This document shows positions 37,425-46,069 of a stretch of DNA of 64,000 nucleotides, one piece after another. The stretch is from an uncultured Bacteroidota bacterium (GTDB taxonomy: Bacteria > Bacteroidota > Bacteroidia > Flavobacteriales > Flavobacteriaceae), in the NCBI GenBank assembly GCA_902584445.1, contig CACHZY010000004.1, forward strand, positions 1-64,000. Direction: 5' to 3'. Numbering within the stretch: position 1 is the stretch's first letter; every line of letters begins with the position of its first letter. A program made the translations under genes and the position numbers. The notes beneath the pieces were generated by a model. The model ran no database searches, was not told the origin of the DNA, and saw only the letters and a list, made by a program, of their open reading frames with translations.

Positions 37425-38642
37425 ATGAAAAGTGCGATTATTAGCACATTTTTAATTACGCTTTTAATTCAAACTACAAGTAATCAAATGAATTCTATAG
37501 AGTCAGTCAGTGGAGTTCATTATATGGACGGCAAACCAGTAACATTAGAATTCAATGATGGTTATATTTCAGAAATTATACGTACAAATAAACTAGTCAA
37601 AAACTCAACTTGGTTTTTAGCACCTGGACTAATTGATATTCAAATCAATGGTTATATGGGAGTCGACTTTTCTGGCCCCAATCTCACAGTTAAGGCGGTA
37701 AAAAAAGCTACTAAAGCACTATGGAAGGTCGGAGTTACATCCTATTTTCCAACAATAATAACTAGTGACTTTTCATTAATGAAAAAAAACTTTGCAATAC
37801 TTGCAAAGGCTATGGAGGATAAAGAAATAGGAAATTCTATCCCTGGATTTCATTTAGAGGGACCATATATATCACCTATTGATGGGTATAGAGGTGCTCA
37901 TCTTAAGAAATACACTAGGGAGCCCAGCTGGCAGGAATTTTTAGAGCTTCAAAATGCTGCAAAAAATAATATAATCCTAATAACTGTAGCTCCAGAACTT
38001 GATGGAGCAATACCTTTTATTAAAAAAATAGTGGATAGTGGTGTTATGGTTTCCTTAGGGCATCATAATGGTTCTGCCTCTCAAATTAAAGATGCTGTTA
38101 ATGCGGGAGCTAGAATGGCAACTCATCTTGGGAATGGCTGCGCAAATATGATAAACAGACATAATAATCCAATATGGCCTCAATTATCTGAAGATCTTAT
38201 CACTCCTAGTTTAATTGCTGATGGTTTTCATTTGAATAGGGAGGAAATAAGAACATTCTACAAAACTAAAGGAGCTGACAATACAATTTTAGTGTCTGAT
38301 GCATTGGATTTAGCCGGATTACCCCCCGGAGAATATATTCGTGGAGAGAGGAAACTATTACTAACATCCAATGTAGTTAAATTTCCCGGCATAAATGCAT
38401 TGGCAGGTGCTGCATCCCCAATTTCCAAATGTGTTGAAGTGGTCATGGATTTTACAAATTGTAGTTTGGAGGATGCAATTAAAATGACCAGTTCAAATCC
38501 TGCAAAAATATTTTCTTTAAACGATAGAGGTTTAATAAAAAAAGGAAGGAGAGGAGACATTGTTATGTTCACTATGTCAGATAATAAAATTGATATTAAA
38601 AAAACATTTGTAGCCGGAAATGAGGTTTATTCTTTAGATTAG
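37425..38642 (+). CDS. N-acetylglucosamine-6-phosphate deacetylase-like protein, apparently exported
   Basis: Amidohydrolase of 405 residues closest to NagA. APGLIDIQINGYMGVDFS replaces the metal-binding HxH found in other amidohydrolases, as in NagA. HLEGPYIS supplies the metal Glu (145), SLGHHNG and THLGNG the His ligands, and VSDALDLAG the catalytic Asp. Unusually, the N-terminus (MKSAIISTFLITLLIQ) looks like a signal peptide, which a cytoplasmic sugar-phosphate enzyme would not need. An upstream ATG at 37353 would add another hydrophobic stretch; the 37425 start is preferred. First gene of a plus-strand sugar block. Confidence 0.82.
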   Translation: MKSAIISTFLITLLIQTTSNQMNSIESVSGVHYMDGKPVTLEFNDGYISEIIRTNKLVKNSTWFLAPGLIDIQINGYMGVDFSGPNLTVKAVKKATKALWKVGVTSYFPTIITSDFSLMKKNFAILAKAMEDKEIGNSIPGFHLEGPYISPIDGYRGAHLKKYTREPSWQEFLELQNAAKNNIILITVAPELDGAIPFIKKIVDSGVMVSLGHHNGSASQIKDAVNAGARMATHLGNGCANMINRHNNPIWPQLSEDLITPSLIADGFHLNREEIRTFYKTKGADNTILVSDALDLAGLPPGEYIRGERKLLLTSNVVKFPGINALAGAASPISKCVEVVMDFTNCSLEDAIKMTSSNPAKIFSLNDRGLIKKGRRGDIVMFTMSDNKIDIKKTFVAGNEVYSLD

Positions 38643-38701
38643 GCTTTAATTCTTGAATCGATTAATTCTAATAAACTCATAGAATATTAAAATTTAAAAA
38701 A

Positions 38702-40276
38702 ATGTCACTTATTTTCAAACCAACTATAGTTTGTTTTATTTTAATTATAATCCATTTGGGTTGTACTCAAAATAAAGTAAATCAAAGACCAAATATACTT
38801 TTCATTATTGCAGATGATGCCTCGAAAAATAGTTTTGGTGCTTATGGAGGAAAATCTGCTAATACTCCTGCAATTGATTCATTATCAGAGCAAGGAGTTC
38901 TATTTACAAATGCATACAATAATAACCCAAAATGCTCCCCTGCCAGAGCCGCAATATTAACAGGAAGATATTCATGGCAATTGGAAGAAGCTGCAAATCA
39001 TAGACCTTATCTAAGTGAAAAATGGAAATATTATCCATTTATATTAGAAGAAAAGGGTTATTTTATTGGTTACACTGGAAAAGGCTGGGGCCCTGGTGTA
39101 TATAAGGGAATAGATATTTCAGAAACTAAATTAAATCCAGCTGGACACCTATTTGAAGGTGAAAAATTAATCAGACCGTATGATGGTATAAGTAAAAAAA
39201 ATTATTCAGCAAATTTTGGTAATTTTTTAAAAGTAGTTCCAAAAAATCAACCATTTTGTTTTTGGCTTGGAACACATGAGCCTCACAGATCATATGAAAA
39301 AGATTCATGGAAAAAACAACAAAGGGATACCTCCAAAATTAAAGTACCGAAATTCTATCCTGACCACCCAGATGTAGTAGGAGACATTGCAGATTATGAT
39401 ATTGAAGTAGAGTGGTATGATAAACACGTGGGAGAAGCTGTTGACCATTTAAAAAATAATAATCTTTTGGAAAATACTATTATCATTGTAACATCTGACC
39501 ACGGAATGCCTTTTCCAAGAGTTAAGGGGCAAATTTATGAGGAGGGTTTTAGTGTTCCATTAATTGTCGTTTGGAAAAATAAAATAAAAAGTGGTAGAAC
39601 AGTAACAGATTTTGTTACTTTTCCTGATATAGCCCCTACCCTTTTAGACATAACAGGAATTCCAATCATAGATCAAATGACGGGAAAAAGTTTTAAAGAA
39701 CAACTTCTTGCTGATAATAACGGGAGGATAGATCCAGGTAGAAACCATACTCTTCTTGGAAAGGAGAGGCACGACATTGGAAGAGTCGAGGGGGATAAGT
39801 TGTCTGTTTCTTATCCGGTAAGGGCAATTAGAACAGACCAATATTTGTATGTGAAGAATTTTATTCCCTCTCGATGGCCCGTAGGAAACCCAGAATACGG
39901 ATTATTGAACTGTGACAACTCACCTACTAAAAGTTACTTAATAAATTTGAAAGATGATAAAAAAAATGGAAATTATTATAATATGAATTTCGGAAAAAGA
40001 CCTGAGGAAGAATTATATATTGTTACAAATGATCCAGATTGTATTGTTAATTTAGCAAGTAATTCAGTTTATTCTAAAATTAAAGACAGCTTATGGCTGA
40101 GTTTAAAAACTAAATTGATTGAGCACCAGGATCCTAGAATTCTGGGTAAAGGTGAGATTTTTGATTACTACCCATATAGTAGGATTCCTAGGCAACAAAA
40201 ACTATATAACAAATCTGATTATGATCCAATTAAATTGTTTGAGGATAAGTTCAGTAAAAAAGTCAATGTTAATTAA
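38702..40276 (+). CDS. sulfatase lipoprotein, heparan N-sulfatase-like
   Basis: Type I sulfatase of 524 residues with a lipoprotein signal (IIHLGC, Cys21). The active site is CSPARAAILTG, with the formylglycine Cys at 78. Metal sites are FIIADDAS near residue 38 and VTSDHGMPFPRVKG in the C-terminal half. The overall pattern (YPFILEEKGYFIGYTGKGWGPG) recalls N-sulfoglucosamine sulfohydrolase, suggesting sulfated amino sugars. Placed between the NagA-like gene and the oxidoreductase, it fits a pathway that frees and processes a sulfated amino sugar; the actual substrate is inferred. Confidence 0.9.
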   Translation: MSLIFKPTIVCFILIIIHLGCTQNKVNQRPNILFIIADDASKNSFGAYGGKSANTPAIDSLSEQGVLFTNAYNNNPKCSPARAAILTGRYSWQLEEAANHRPYLSEKWKYYPFILEEKGYFIGYTGKGWGPGVYKGIDISETKLNPAGHLFEGEKLIRPYDGISKKNYSANFGNFLKVVPKNQPFCFWLGTHEPHRSYEKDSWKKQQRDTSKIKVPKFYPDHPDVVGDIADYDIEVEWYDKHVGEAVDHLKNNNLLENTIIIVTSDHGMPFPRVKGQIYEEGFSVPLIVVWKNKIKSGRTVTDFVTFPDIAPTLLDITGIPIIDQMTGKSFKEQLLADNNGRIDPGRNHTLLGKERHDIGRVEGDKLSVSYPVRAIRTDQYLYVKNFIPSRWPVGNPEYGLLNCDNSPTKSYLINLKDDKKNGNYYNMNFGKRPEEELYIVTNDPDCIVNLASNSVYSKIKDSLWLSLKTKLIEHQDPRILGKGEIFDYYPYSRIPRQQKLYNKSDYDPIKLFEDKFSKKVNVN

Positions 40277-40282
40277 TAAAAA

Positions 40283-41593
40283 ATGAAAAGGAAAGAATTT
40301 TTGAAAAAGTCAGTTTTTTTAGGTGCTGGAAGCATGTTTCTGCCTACTCTATCAGGATATTCAACTGTAAGTAATAGCGCTAGTGATCAAATTAATATTG
40401 GTGCGATTGGAATTAATGGTATGGGATGGGGAAATGTCCAAAAAGCACTGGAAGTACCCGGTGTTAAATTAGTTGCGGTCTGCGATGTAGATGAAAATGT
40501 AATAAAAAGAAGATTAAACTCTAAAGAGGGTAAGTCTATTAAGAATAAAATCAAAATATATTCAGATTACAGAAAAATGTTGGATCAAAAGGATATCGAC
40601 GTTGTGTATATCGGCACCCCAGATCATTGGCATGCGCTAATGATGATAAATGCAGCTGCTGCTGGTAAGCATATTTATGTAGAAAAACCAATTGGTAATT
40701 CTATTGGCGAATGCGAGGCTATGGTAGCGGCTCAAAAAAGGTATGGAAATATAATTCAAGTCGGACAATGGCAAAGGAGTTCAACACATTTCCAGGATGC
40801 AATGAGCTTTGTTCATAGCAGGAAATTAGGACCAATTAGAACTGTAAAAGTTTTTTGCTATCAGGGATGGATGCGTCCACAACCAAAAGTTGCAAACACC
40901 CCGGTACCAAAAGGTATTGACTATGACTCCTGGTTAGGTCCAGCGCCTAAACTACCATTTAATGCCAGTAGATTCCACTTTCATTTTCGTTGGTTCTGGG
41001 ATTATGCTGGGGGTCTAATGACGGATTGGGGTGTACATCTACTTGATTACGCCCTAATTGGAATGAAAGCCTCATTACCAAAAACCATCGTCGGCTTAGG
41101 TGGTCAATTTGCGTACCCAGACTTAAGTCAAGAAACGCCTGATACATTAACCACACTTTATGAATTCGATAAATTTAATTTGGTTTGGGATTCAGCAATG
41201 GGTATTGATAATGGCTCTTATGGAAGAGATCATGGAATTGCTTTTGTTGGAAATTATGGAACACTGGTTGTTGATAGAAGTGGATGGGAAATTATAGAAG
41301 AAAAAAGAAGTGAAAATAAGGTTTTGTTGCCTCTTCAAAAAAAATCAAATAATGGCCACAGAGACCACCAAAAAAACTTTATTCAAGCAATAAGGGAAAA
41401 TAAACCAGAGATATTAACATGTAACGTTCAAGACGCTGCTCACGTTGCAAAAGTTGCTCAGATGGGAAATATTTCATTTAAAACCAATCAGAAACTATCC
41501 TGGGATCCTGATAAAAATAAATTCTCTGACTCTAGGGTGAACGATAAATACTTAATGAAAGAATACCATAACGGGCATAAATTGCCAACATAA
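40283..41593 (+). CDS. Gfo/Idh/MocA family oxidoreductase with Tat-like signal
   Basis: NAD(P)-dependent sugar oxidoreductase of 436 residues. The Rossmann start is IGAIGINGMGWGN, the catalytic region has YVEKPIGNS, and the C-terminal domain has WDYAGGLMTDWGVHLLD with the proton-relay His. The N-terminus MKRKEFLKKSVFLGAGSM resembles a Tat signal in which the first Arg of the pair is Lys (KR), so export as a folded, cofactor-loaded protein is likely but not certain. It starts 6 bases after the sulfatase stop. Members act on sugars, inositols or, in a subgroup, as glycosidases. The substrate is unknown. Confidence 0.88.
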   Translation: MKRKEFLKKSVFLGAGSMFLPTLSGYSTVSNSASDQINIGAIGINGMGWGNVQKALEVPGVKLVAVCDVDENVIKRRLNSKEGKSIKNKIKIYSDYRKMLDQKDIDVVYIGTPDHWHALMMINAAAAGKHIYVEKPIGNSIGECEAMVAAQKRYGNIIQVGQWQRSSTHFQDAMSFVHSRKLGPIRTVKVFCYQGWMRPQPKVANTPVPKGIDYDSWLGPAPKLPFNASRFHFHFRWFWDYAGGLMTDWGVHLLDYALIGMKASLPKTIVGLGGQFAYPDLSQETPDTLTTLYEFDKFNLVWDSAMGIDNGSYGRDHGIAFVGNYGTLVVDRSGWEIIEEKRSENKVLLPLQKKSNNGHRDHQKNFIQAIRENKPEILTCNVQDAAHVAKVAQMGNISFKTNQKLSWDPDKNKFSDSRVNDKYLMKEYHNGHKLPT

Positions 41594-41608
41594 GCTTAAA
41601 ATTTATTA

Positions 41609-42682
41609 ATGTCTAAAATTATTTCGGAAGCCCCTGGCAGGATTTGCTTGTTTGGTGATCATCAAGACTACTTAAGTCTACCTGTAATTGCCTGTTCGAT
41701 AGATCGATTTATGAGGTTAGAGGCCGTCGAGAACAACTCAAAGTTTTTTGAAATAATTTTCTCAGATCTTGATCAAAGGATTAGAATACCACTAAAAGAT
41801 AACTTGAGAAATATAAAAAAAGGTGACTACTTAAAAGCTGCCTTAAAAGTATTGGAAAGAAGAAATGTAATCCCAACAAAAGGGTATAGAATATTAATTA
41901 ATAGTAATATTCCTATCAATTCTGGTTTGTCAAGTTCATCGGCTTTAACAATTGTTTGGATTAATTTTTTGTTAGCTGCTTTTTGTAAAAAAAAAATTTC
42001 TCCCACTGAACTAGCACTACTTGCATATGAAACAGAGGTAATTGAACAAAAAACCTCTGGTGGCAAAATGGATCACTTTTCTATTTCTTTAGGCGATACA
42101 ATCTTTTTAGACACTAAGACAGATGAGGTTAAATCTTATAAAGAATTAAATCTAGAGTTGATTATTGGAGTATCTGGCATAAAAAAGGATACTTATGGTG
42201 GGCTAGCTCATTTAAAATCAAATGCTTTAAAGGCAATTAAAAAGATGCAAAATAAACTACCTGATTTTAAAATTGACGATATAAAAAAAAATACAAAAAA
42301 TGATATATTAGATTTGATTGACGGCGATTTGAGACCATTTTTACATGCTGCCATAAAAAACCACAGTATTACATTAGCTGCTAAAAAAGAATTTGAAAAA
42401 AAACAATTAGATCAAAAATCAATAGGAAAACTAATGAATCAACACCACTTCATTTTAAAAAACTATTTAAAAACAACTACACCCCTTATTGATAAAATGG
42501 TTGATAGTGCAAATAAATCAGGGGCTTTAGGCTCTAAAATTGTTGGTTCAGGTGGTGGTGGTTGCATAGTTGCTATAGGGAATAATAACAAAGAAAAAAT
42601 AATTAATTCTTTAGTAGAAGCTGGAGCAATAGATGCTTTTTCTGTTAATATTTCCAATGGAGTAAAAATTAAAACTTTATAA
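41609..42682 (+). CDS. GHMP-family sugar kinase
   Basis: Cytoplasmic kinase of 357 residues in the galactokinase/mevalonate-kinase superfamily. EAPGRICLFGDHQDY is the galactokinase-like substrate loop, NSGLSSSSALTIVW the ATP phosphate loop, and VGSGGGGCIVAI the third motif. KTSGGKMDHFS carries a likely catalytic Asp. Such enzymes phosphorylate the anomeric carbon. The next gene, which overlaps its stop by one base, is a sugar nucleotidyltransferase. The pair should convert a free sugar to a nucleotide sugar, as in the fucose or heptose salvage routes. The sugar is not identified. Confidence 0.87.
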   Translation: MSKIISEAPGRICLFGDHQDYLSLPVIACSIDRFMRLEAVENNSKFFEIIFSDLDQRIRIPLKDNLRNIKKGDYLKAALKVLERRNVIPTKGYRILINSNIPINSGLSSSSALTIVWINFLLAAFCKKKISPTELALLAYETEVIEQKTSGGKMDHFSISLGDTIFLDTKTDEVKSYKELNLELIIGVSGIKKDTYGGLAHLKSNALKAIKKMQNKLPDFKIDDIKKNTKNDILDLIDGDLRPFLHAAIKNHSITLAAKKEFEKKQLDQKSIGKLMNQHHFILKNYLKTTTPLIDKMVDSANKSGALGSKIVGSGGGGCIVAIGNNNKEKIINSLVEAGAIDAFSVNISNGVKIKTL

Positions 42683-43506
42683 TGACAGACACTCTTATAA
42701 TACTTGCAGGTGGAGCCTCCTCTCGAATGAAAAATTCTATTGATTCAAATTTATCGCCTGAGAAATCTGCGCAGGCCAACAAAAGAAGTAAAGGATTAAT
42801 TGAAGTTAATGGCAAACCTTTTTTAAGTTATCTACTTGATAATGTTTTAAAAGCAGGGTTTAAAAATGTCATTATTATAACTGGTGAGAACTCTGAACTT
42901 TTTCGATCCATTTATGATAAAAATGAAGAGTTTTTAAATCTTAATATCAAATTTGCTACTCAATACATCCCTAAAGAAAGGGTTAAACCTTTTGGGACAG
43001 CAGATGCAGTTTATCAATCAATTATTCAATATCCTGAGCTCAAAAACAAAAAGTTTTGTGTTTGTAACAGTGATAATTTGTATTCTCTAGAGGTATTTCG
43101 TTTACTTAGAGAAAGTAATTATGAGCAAGCTCTAATAGCCTATGATAGAGAAAAACTTCTTTATCCAAAAGAAAGAATTTCAAGATTTGCTGTTATGAGT
43201 TTTTTTGAAAATTATCAACTTACCGAAATAATTGAAAAACCTGATCAAAAGAAAATCCCTGATTACTTAGATAAAGAAAATAAGGTTAGGATTAGTATGA
43301 ATATCTTCTTATTTAATGGTAAAATATTTTTTAAATACTTGGAAGAATGCCCAATTCACCCTGATAGAGATGAAAAGGAATTACCATCTGCAATAATGAA
43401 TATGATAGCAGACAATCATAAAATATTTGGGATAACTGTAGGTGAAAATGTTCCAGATTTAACTTCAAAAGAGGATATATCCAAACTGGAGGATTACCTT
43501 AACTAA
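42682..43506 (+). CDS. sugar-1-phosphate nucleotidyltransferase
   Basis: Protein of 274 residues with the nucleotidyltransferase fold. The nucleotide loop LIILAGGASSRMKNS is at the start, the lysine in NGKPFLSYLL follows, FCVCNSDNLYS holds the metal-binding Asp, and EKPDQKKIPDYL lies in the sugar-binding part. It starts within the kinase stop (TAATG), a sign of translational coupling. Role: activation of the kinase product to an NDP-sugar. Last gene of the sugar block. Confidence 0.85.
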   Translation: MTDTLIILAGGASSRMKNSIDSNLSPEKSAQANKRSKGLIEVNGKPFLSYLLDNVLKAGFKNVIIITGENSELFRSIYDKNEEFLNLNIKFATQYIPKERVKPFGTADAVYQSIIQYPELKNKKFCVCNSDNLYSLEVFRLLRESNYEQALIAYDREKLLYPKERISRFAVMSFFENYQLTEIIEKPDQKKIPDYLDKENKVRISMNIFLFNGKIFFKYLEECPIHPDRDEKELPSAIMNMIADNHKIFGITVGENVPDLTSKEDISKLEDYLN

Positions 43507-43675
43507 GTTATGTACTGACTTTAAAAAGATTTTTATTATCAATCCTTTGATTTATTGCTATTAATATTTCAGCCAACGCAAGATTTCATTTAATAATTTG
43601 TCAACTTCTCATTTTTATGACTTAAGTGACTGATGCAAAGCATATAGTAAAGTCAAGTAATTACTTTTACATTGT

Positions 43676-45127
43676 ATGAGTTCTCTTAATTCAATTATAA
43701 GTAATTACGTACAATATGACAATACATGGGACGAAATGTTCAATGAAGAAGGTCATGTGAGAGAGCTTTACAGTGAATTTGGAAATTACCTTGAATCTGT
43801 TCCAATTGAAAGTCTCAATAAAATGCAGGAATTCTCAAAACAATTTTTCATGAATCAAGGTGTGACTTTCACTGTTTATAACAATAAAAAAGGTGTTGAA
43901 CGAATTTTTCCATTTGACATAATTCCAAGGATAATTAAAGAAAGAGAGTGGAAAATAATCCAAAGTGGAATTAAACAGCGAATAAAGGCTTTAAACTTTT
44001 TCCTTAAAGACATTTATAATGAACAATTCATCATCAAAGACGGTGTAATACCTGCTGACTTAATTTTATACCATCCGAATTATATTCGTGATATGAGAAA
44101 TATTAGTGTACCTAAAAATATTTATACCCACATATCTGGAGTAGATTTAATTAAAGATAGAGATGGAGAGTTTTACGTGTTGGAAGATAACTTACGAACT
44201 CCATCTGGAGTTAGCTATATGCTTGAAAATAGGGAAATTACTAGACGACTCTATCCCAAACTAATGCCCAGAAAAAGGGTATTACCAATAAATAATTATC
44301 CACAACTTTTATACAATCAATTAAAAACCTTGGTTGATGTTGATGATCCAGAAATTGTATTATTGACCCCGGGATTATATAACTCAGCTTATTATGAACA
44401 TTCAACATTAGCAAGGTTAATGGGGGTTGAATTGGTAGAGGGCAGTGATTTGGTACTTAAAAATCACAATGTTTATATGAAAACCGCTGGTGGACTAAAA
44501 AAAGTAGATATTATTTACAGGCGAATCGATGATGACTATTTAGATCCACTGAGTTTTAATTCCAGCAGTGTGTTGGGACTTGCTGGAATAATGGAATCTT
44601 ACAGACAAGGAAACGTTGTAATTGTTAATGCACCAGGTACAGGAGTTGCTGATGATAAGGCAGTATACACTTACATCCCAGCAATCATAAATTACTATCT
44701 AAATGAAGATCCTATTTTAAATAACATAAAAACTTTCCAATTAAGTAATTCCGATGAGAAAGATTATGTAATTAAAAATATTGATCAAATGGTTGTAAAA
44801 AAAACTGATGGTAGTGGGGGTTACGGAATGCTCATGGGTACAAGTGCTTCTCAAAAAGAGATCGAAGATTACATTAAGAAAATTGAGCAAAAACCTGACA
44901 ATTATATTGCTCAACCGACTTTAAGTTTATCTACTAGCCCCTGTATTATAGACAATGAGCTTACTCCTAGGTGTGTAGACCTTCGACCATTTGCAGTTTA
45001 TGGAGCTAATGGAATAAAGGTTTGTCCTGGAGGGTTGTCAAGAGTTGCCTTAAAAAAAGGTTCACTAGTAGTTAATAGCTCTCAGGGAGGTGGTAGTAAA
45101 GATACTTGGGTAATTAAAGATAATTAG
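43676..45127 (+). CDS. circularly permuted ATP-grasp type 2 protein
   Basis: Protein of 483 residues of the CP_ATPgrasp family (formerly DUF404/DUF407). FYVLEDNLRTPSGVSYML and YVIKNIDQMVVKKTDGSGGYGMLMG carry the ATP-grasp signature, and LRPFAVYG lies near the end. These enzymes are predicted to form an amide or peptide-like bond. It is followed after two bases by an alpha-E gene and then a transglutaminase, a gene trio seen across bacteria and predicted to make and process an unknown peptide-like product. A TACTTTTA sequence at 43662-43669 may be its promoter, with a very short leader. Confidence 0.92.
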   Translation: MSSLNSIISNYVQYDNTWDEMFNEEGHVRELYSEFGNYLESVPIESLNKMQEFSKQFFMNQGVTFTVYNNKKGVERIFPFDIIPRIIKEREWKIIQSGIKQRIKALNFFLKDIYNEQFIIKDGVIPADLILYHPNYIRDMRNISVPKNIYTHISGVDLIKDRDGEFYVLEDNLRTPSGVSYMLENREITRRLYPKLMPRKRVLPINNYPQLLYNQLKTLVDVDDPEIVLLTPGLYNSAYYEHSTLARLMGVELVEGSDLVLKNHNVYMKTAGGLKKVDIIYRRIDDDYLDPLSFNSSSVLGLAGIMESYRQGNVVIVNAPGTGVADDKAVYTYIPAIINYYLNEDPILNNIKTFQLSNSDEKDYVIKNIDQMVVKKTDGSGGYGMLMGTSASQKEIEDYIKKIEQKPDNYIAQPTLSLSTSPCIIDNELTPRCVDLRPFAVYGANGIKVCPGGLSRVALKKGSLVVNSSQGGGSKDTWVIKDN

Positions 45128-45129
45128 GA

Positions 45130-46065
45130 ATGTTAAGTCGTGTAGCAAATAATTTATTTTGGATGGACCGTTATATGGAGCGTAGTTATGGTCTACTAAA
45201 CTTAATTAAAACGAATTATAACTCTACTTTAGACTCCGGTGACTATTCATCATGGAATAATATTCTTAAAACATACATGGGTATAGATGAATCAAAAGAA
45301 CGTGATGACTACCTCGATTCTATATCCGTTATTAACTTCATGTTATTTGATCTGGAGAATCCGAATACAATGGCAAATATTGTAACAAAAGCTAGAGAGA
45401 ATGCCAGGAGTGTTCAAGAACATATTTCTAGAGAGCTTTGGCTATCTGTTAACAAATATTATCTAAATATATCTGACGAAAATTTATCTTCAACTTTTAA
45501 AAAAACTGATCCAATTGAATTTGTCAATGAAATGCTACAATTCAACCATATATATTATAGCGTTGCAGACATTACCCAAGAGAGAGGAAATGCCTATTGT
45601 TTCATGAATTTAGGGAAATATCTTGAACGGGTAGTTCAAAGCGTTGAATTCCTTAGTGTAAGAATTAACAGTTTGAGTGAAAAAAACCAAAAGCTTTCGG
45701 AGAGTTTTTTCTGGAAAAATCTACTAATATCTATTGGAGGTTATCAGTTATATGTTAAAACTTACAAATCAATTTTTAATGTTGAAAATATTATAGAAAT
45801 GATTACTATTAATGAAAACTTCCCAAGATCTATTAGATATAGTTTAATAAAGCTTTTCATACATATAGAAAGATTAAATAATTACAATCAACTTAATGAC
45901 AAAGAATTATTATTTCATGTGGGAAAGCTCAAAAACACATTACAATACACTACGATACATTCGATTAAAAAAACTGGGCTTCAGAAATTTTTAGATGAAA
46001 TCAAGTATAGTCTTAATAACATCTCGAATAATATTAATAAAATCTACTTTTCACAATCCTATTAA
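45130..46065 (+). CDS. alpha-E domain protein
   Basis: All-helical protein of 311 residues matching the alpha-E family (DUF403). The opening MLSRVANNLFWMDRYMERSYG is the family signature, and YCFMNLGKYLERVVQSVEFL repeats the pattern in the second half. Alpha-E proteins almost always accompany the circularly permuted ATP-grasp enzyme, probably as partner or substrate carrier. It starts 2 bases after the ATP-grasp stop and ends 4 bases before the transglutaminase. Confidence 0.92.
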   Translation: MLSRVANNLFWMDRYMERSYGLLNLIKTNYNSTLDSGDYSSWNNILKTYMGIDESKERDDYLDSISVINFMLFDLENPNTMANIVTKARENARSVQEHISRELWLSVNKYYLNISDENLSSTFKKTDPIEFVNEMLQFNHIYYSVADITQERGNAYCFMNLGKYLERVVQSVEFLSVRINSLSEKNQKLSESFFWKNLLISIGGYQLYVKTYKSIFNVENIIEMITINENFPRSIRYSLIKLFIHIERLNNYNQLNDKELLFHVGKLKNTLQYTTIHSIKKTGLQKFLDEIKYSLNNISNNINKIYFSQSY

Positions 46066-46069
46066 TCTG

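Noticed and set aside
45995-46069. N-terminal extension of the transglutaminase
   Set aside because: It overlaps the end of the alpha-E gene, and the family start fits Met at 46070.
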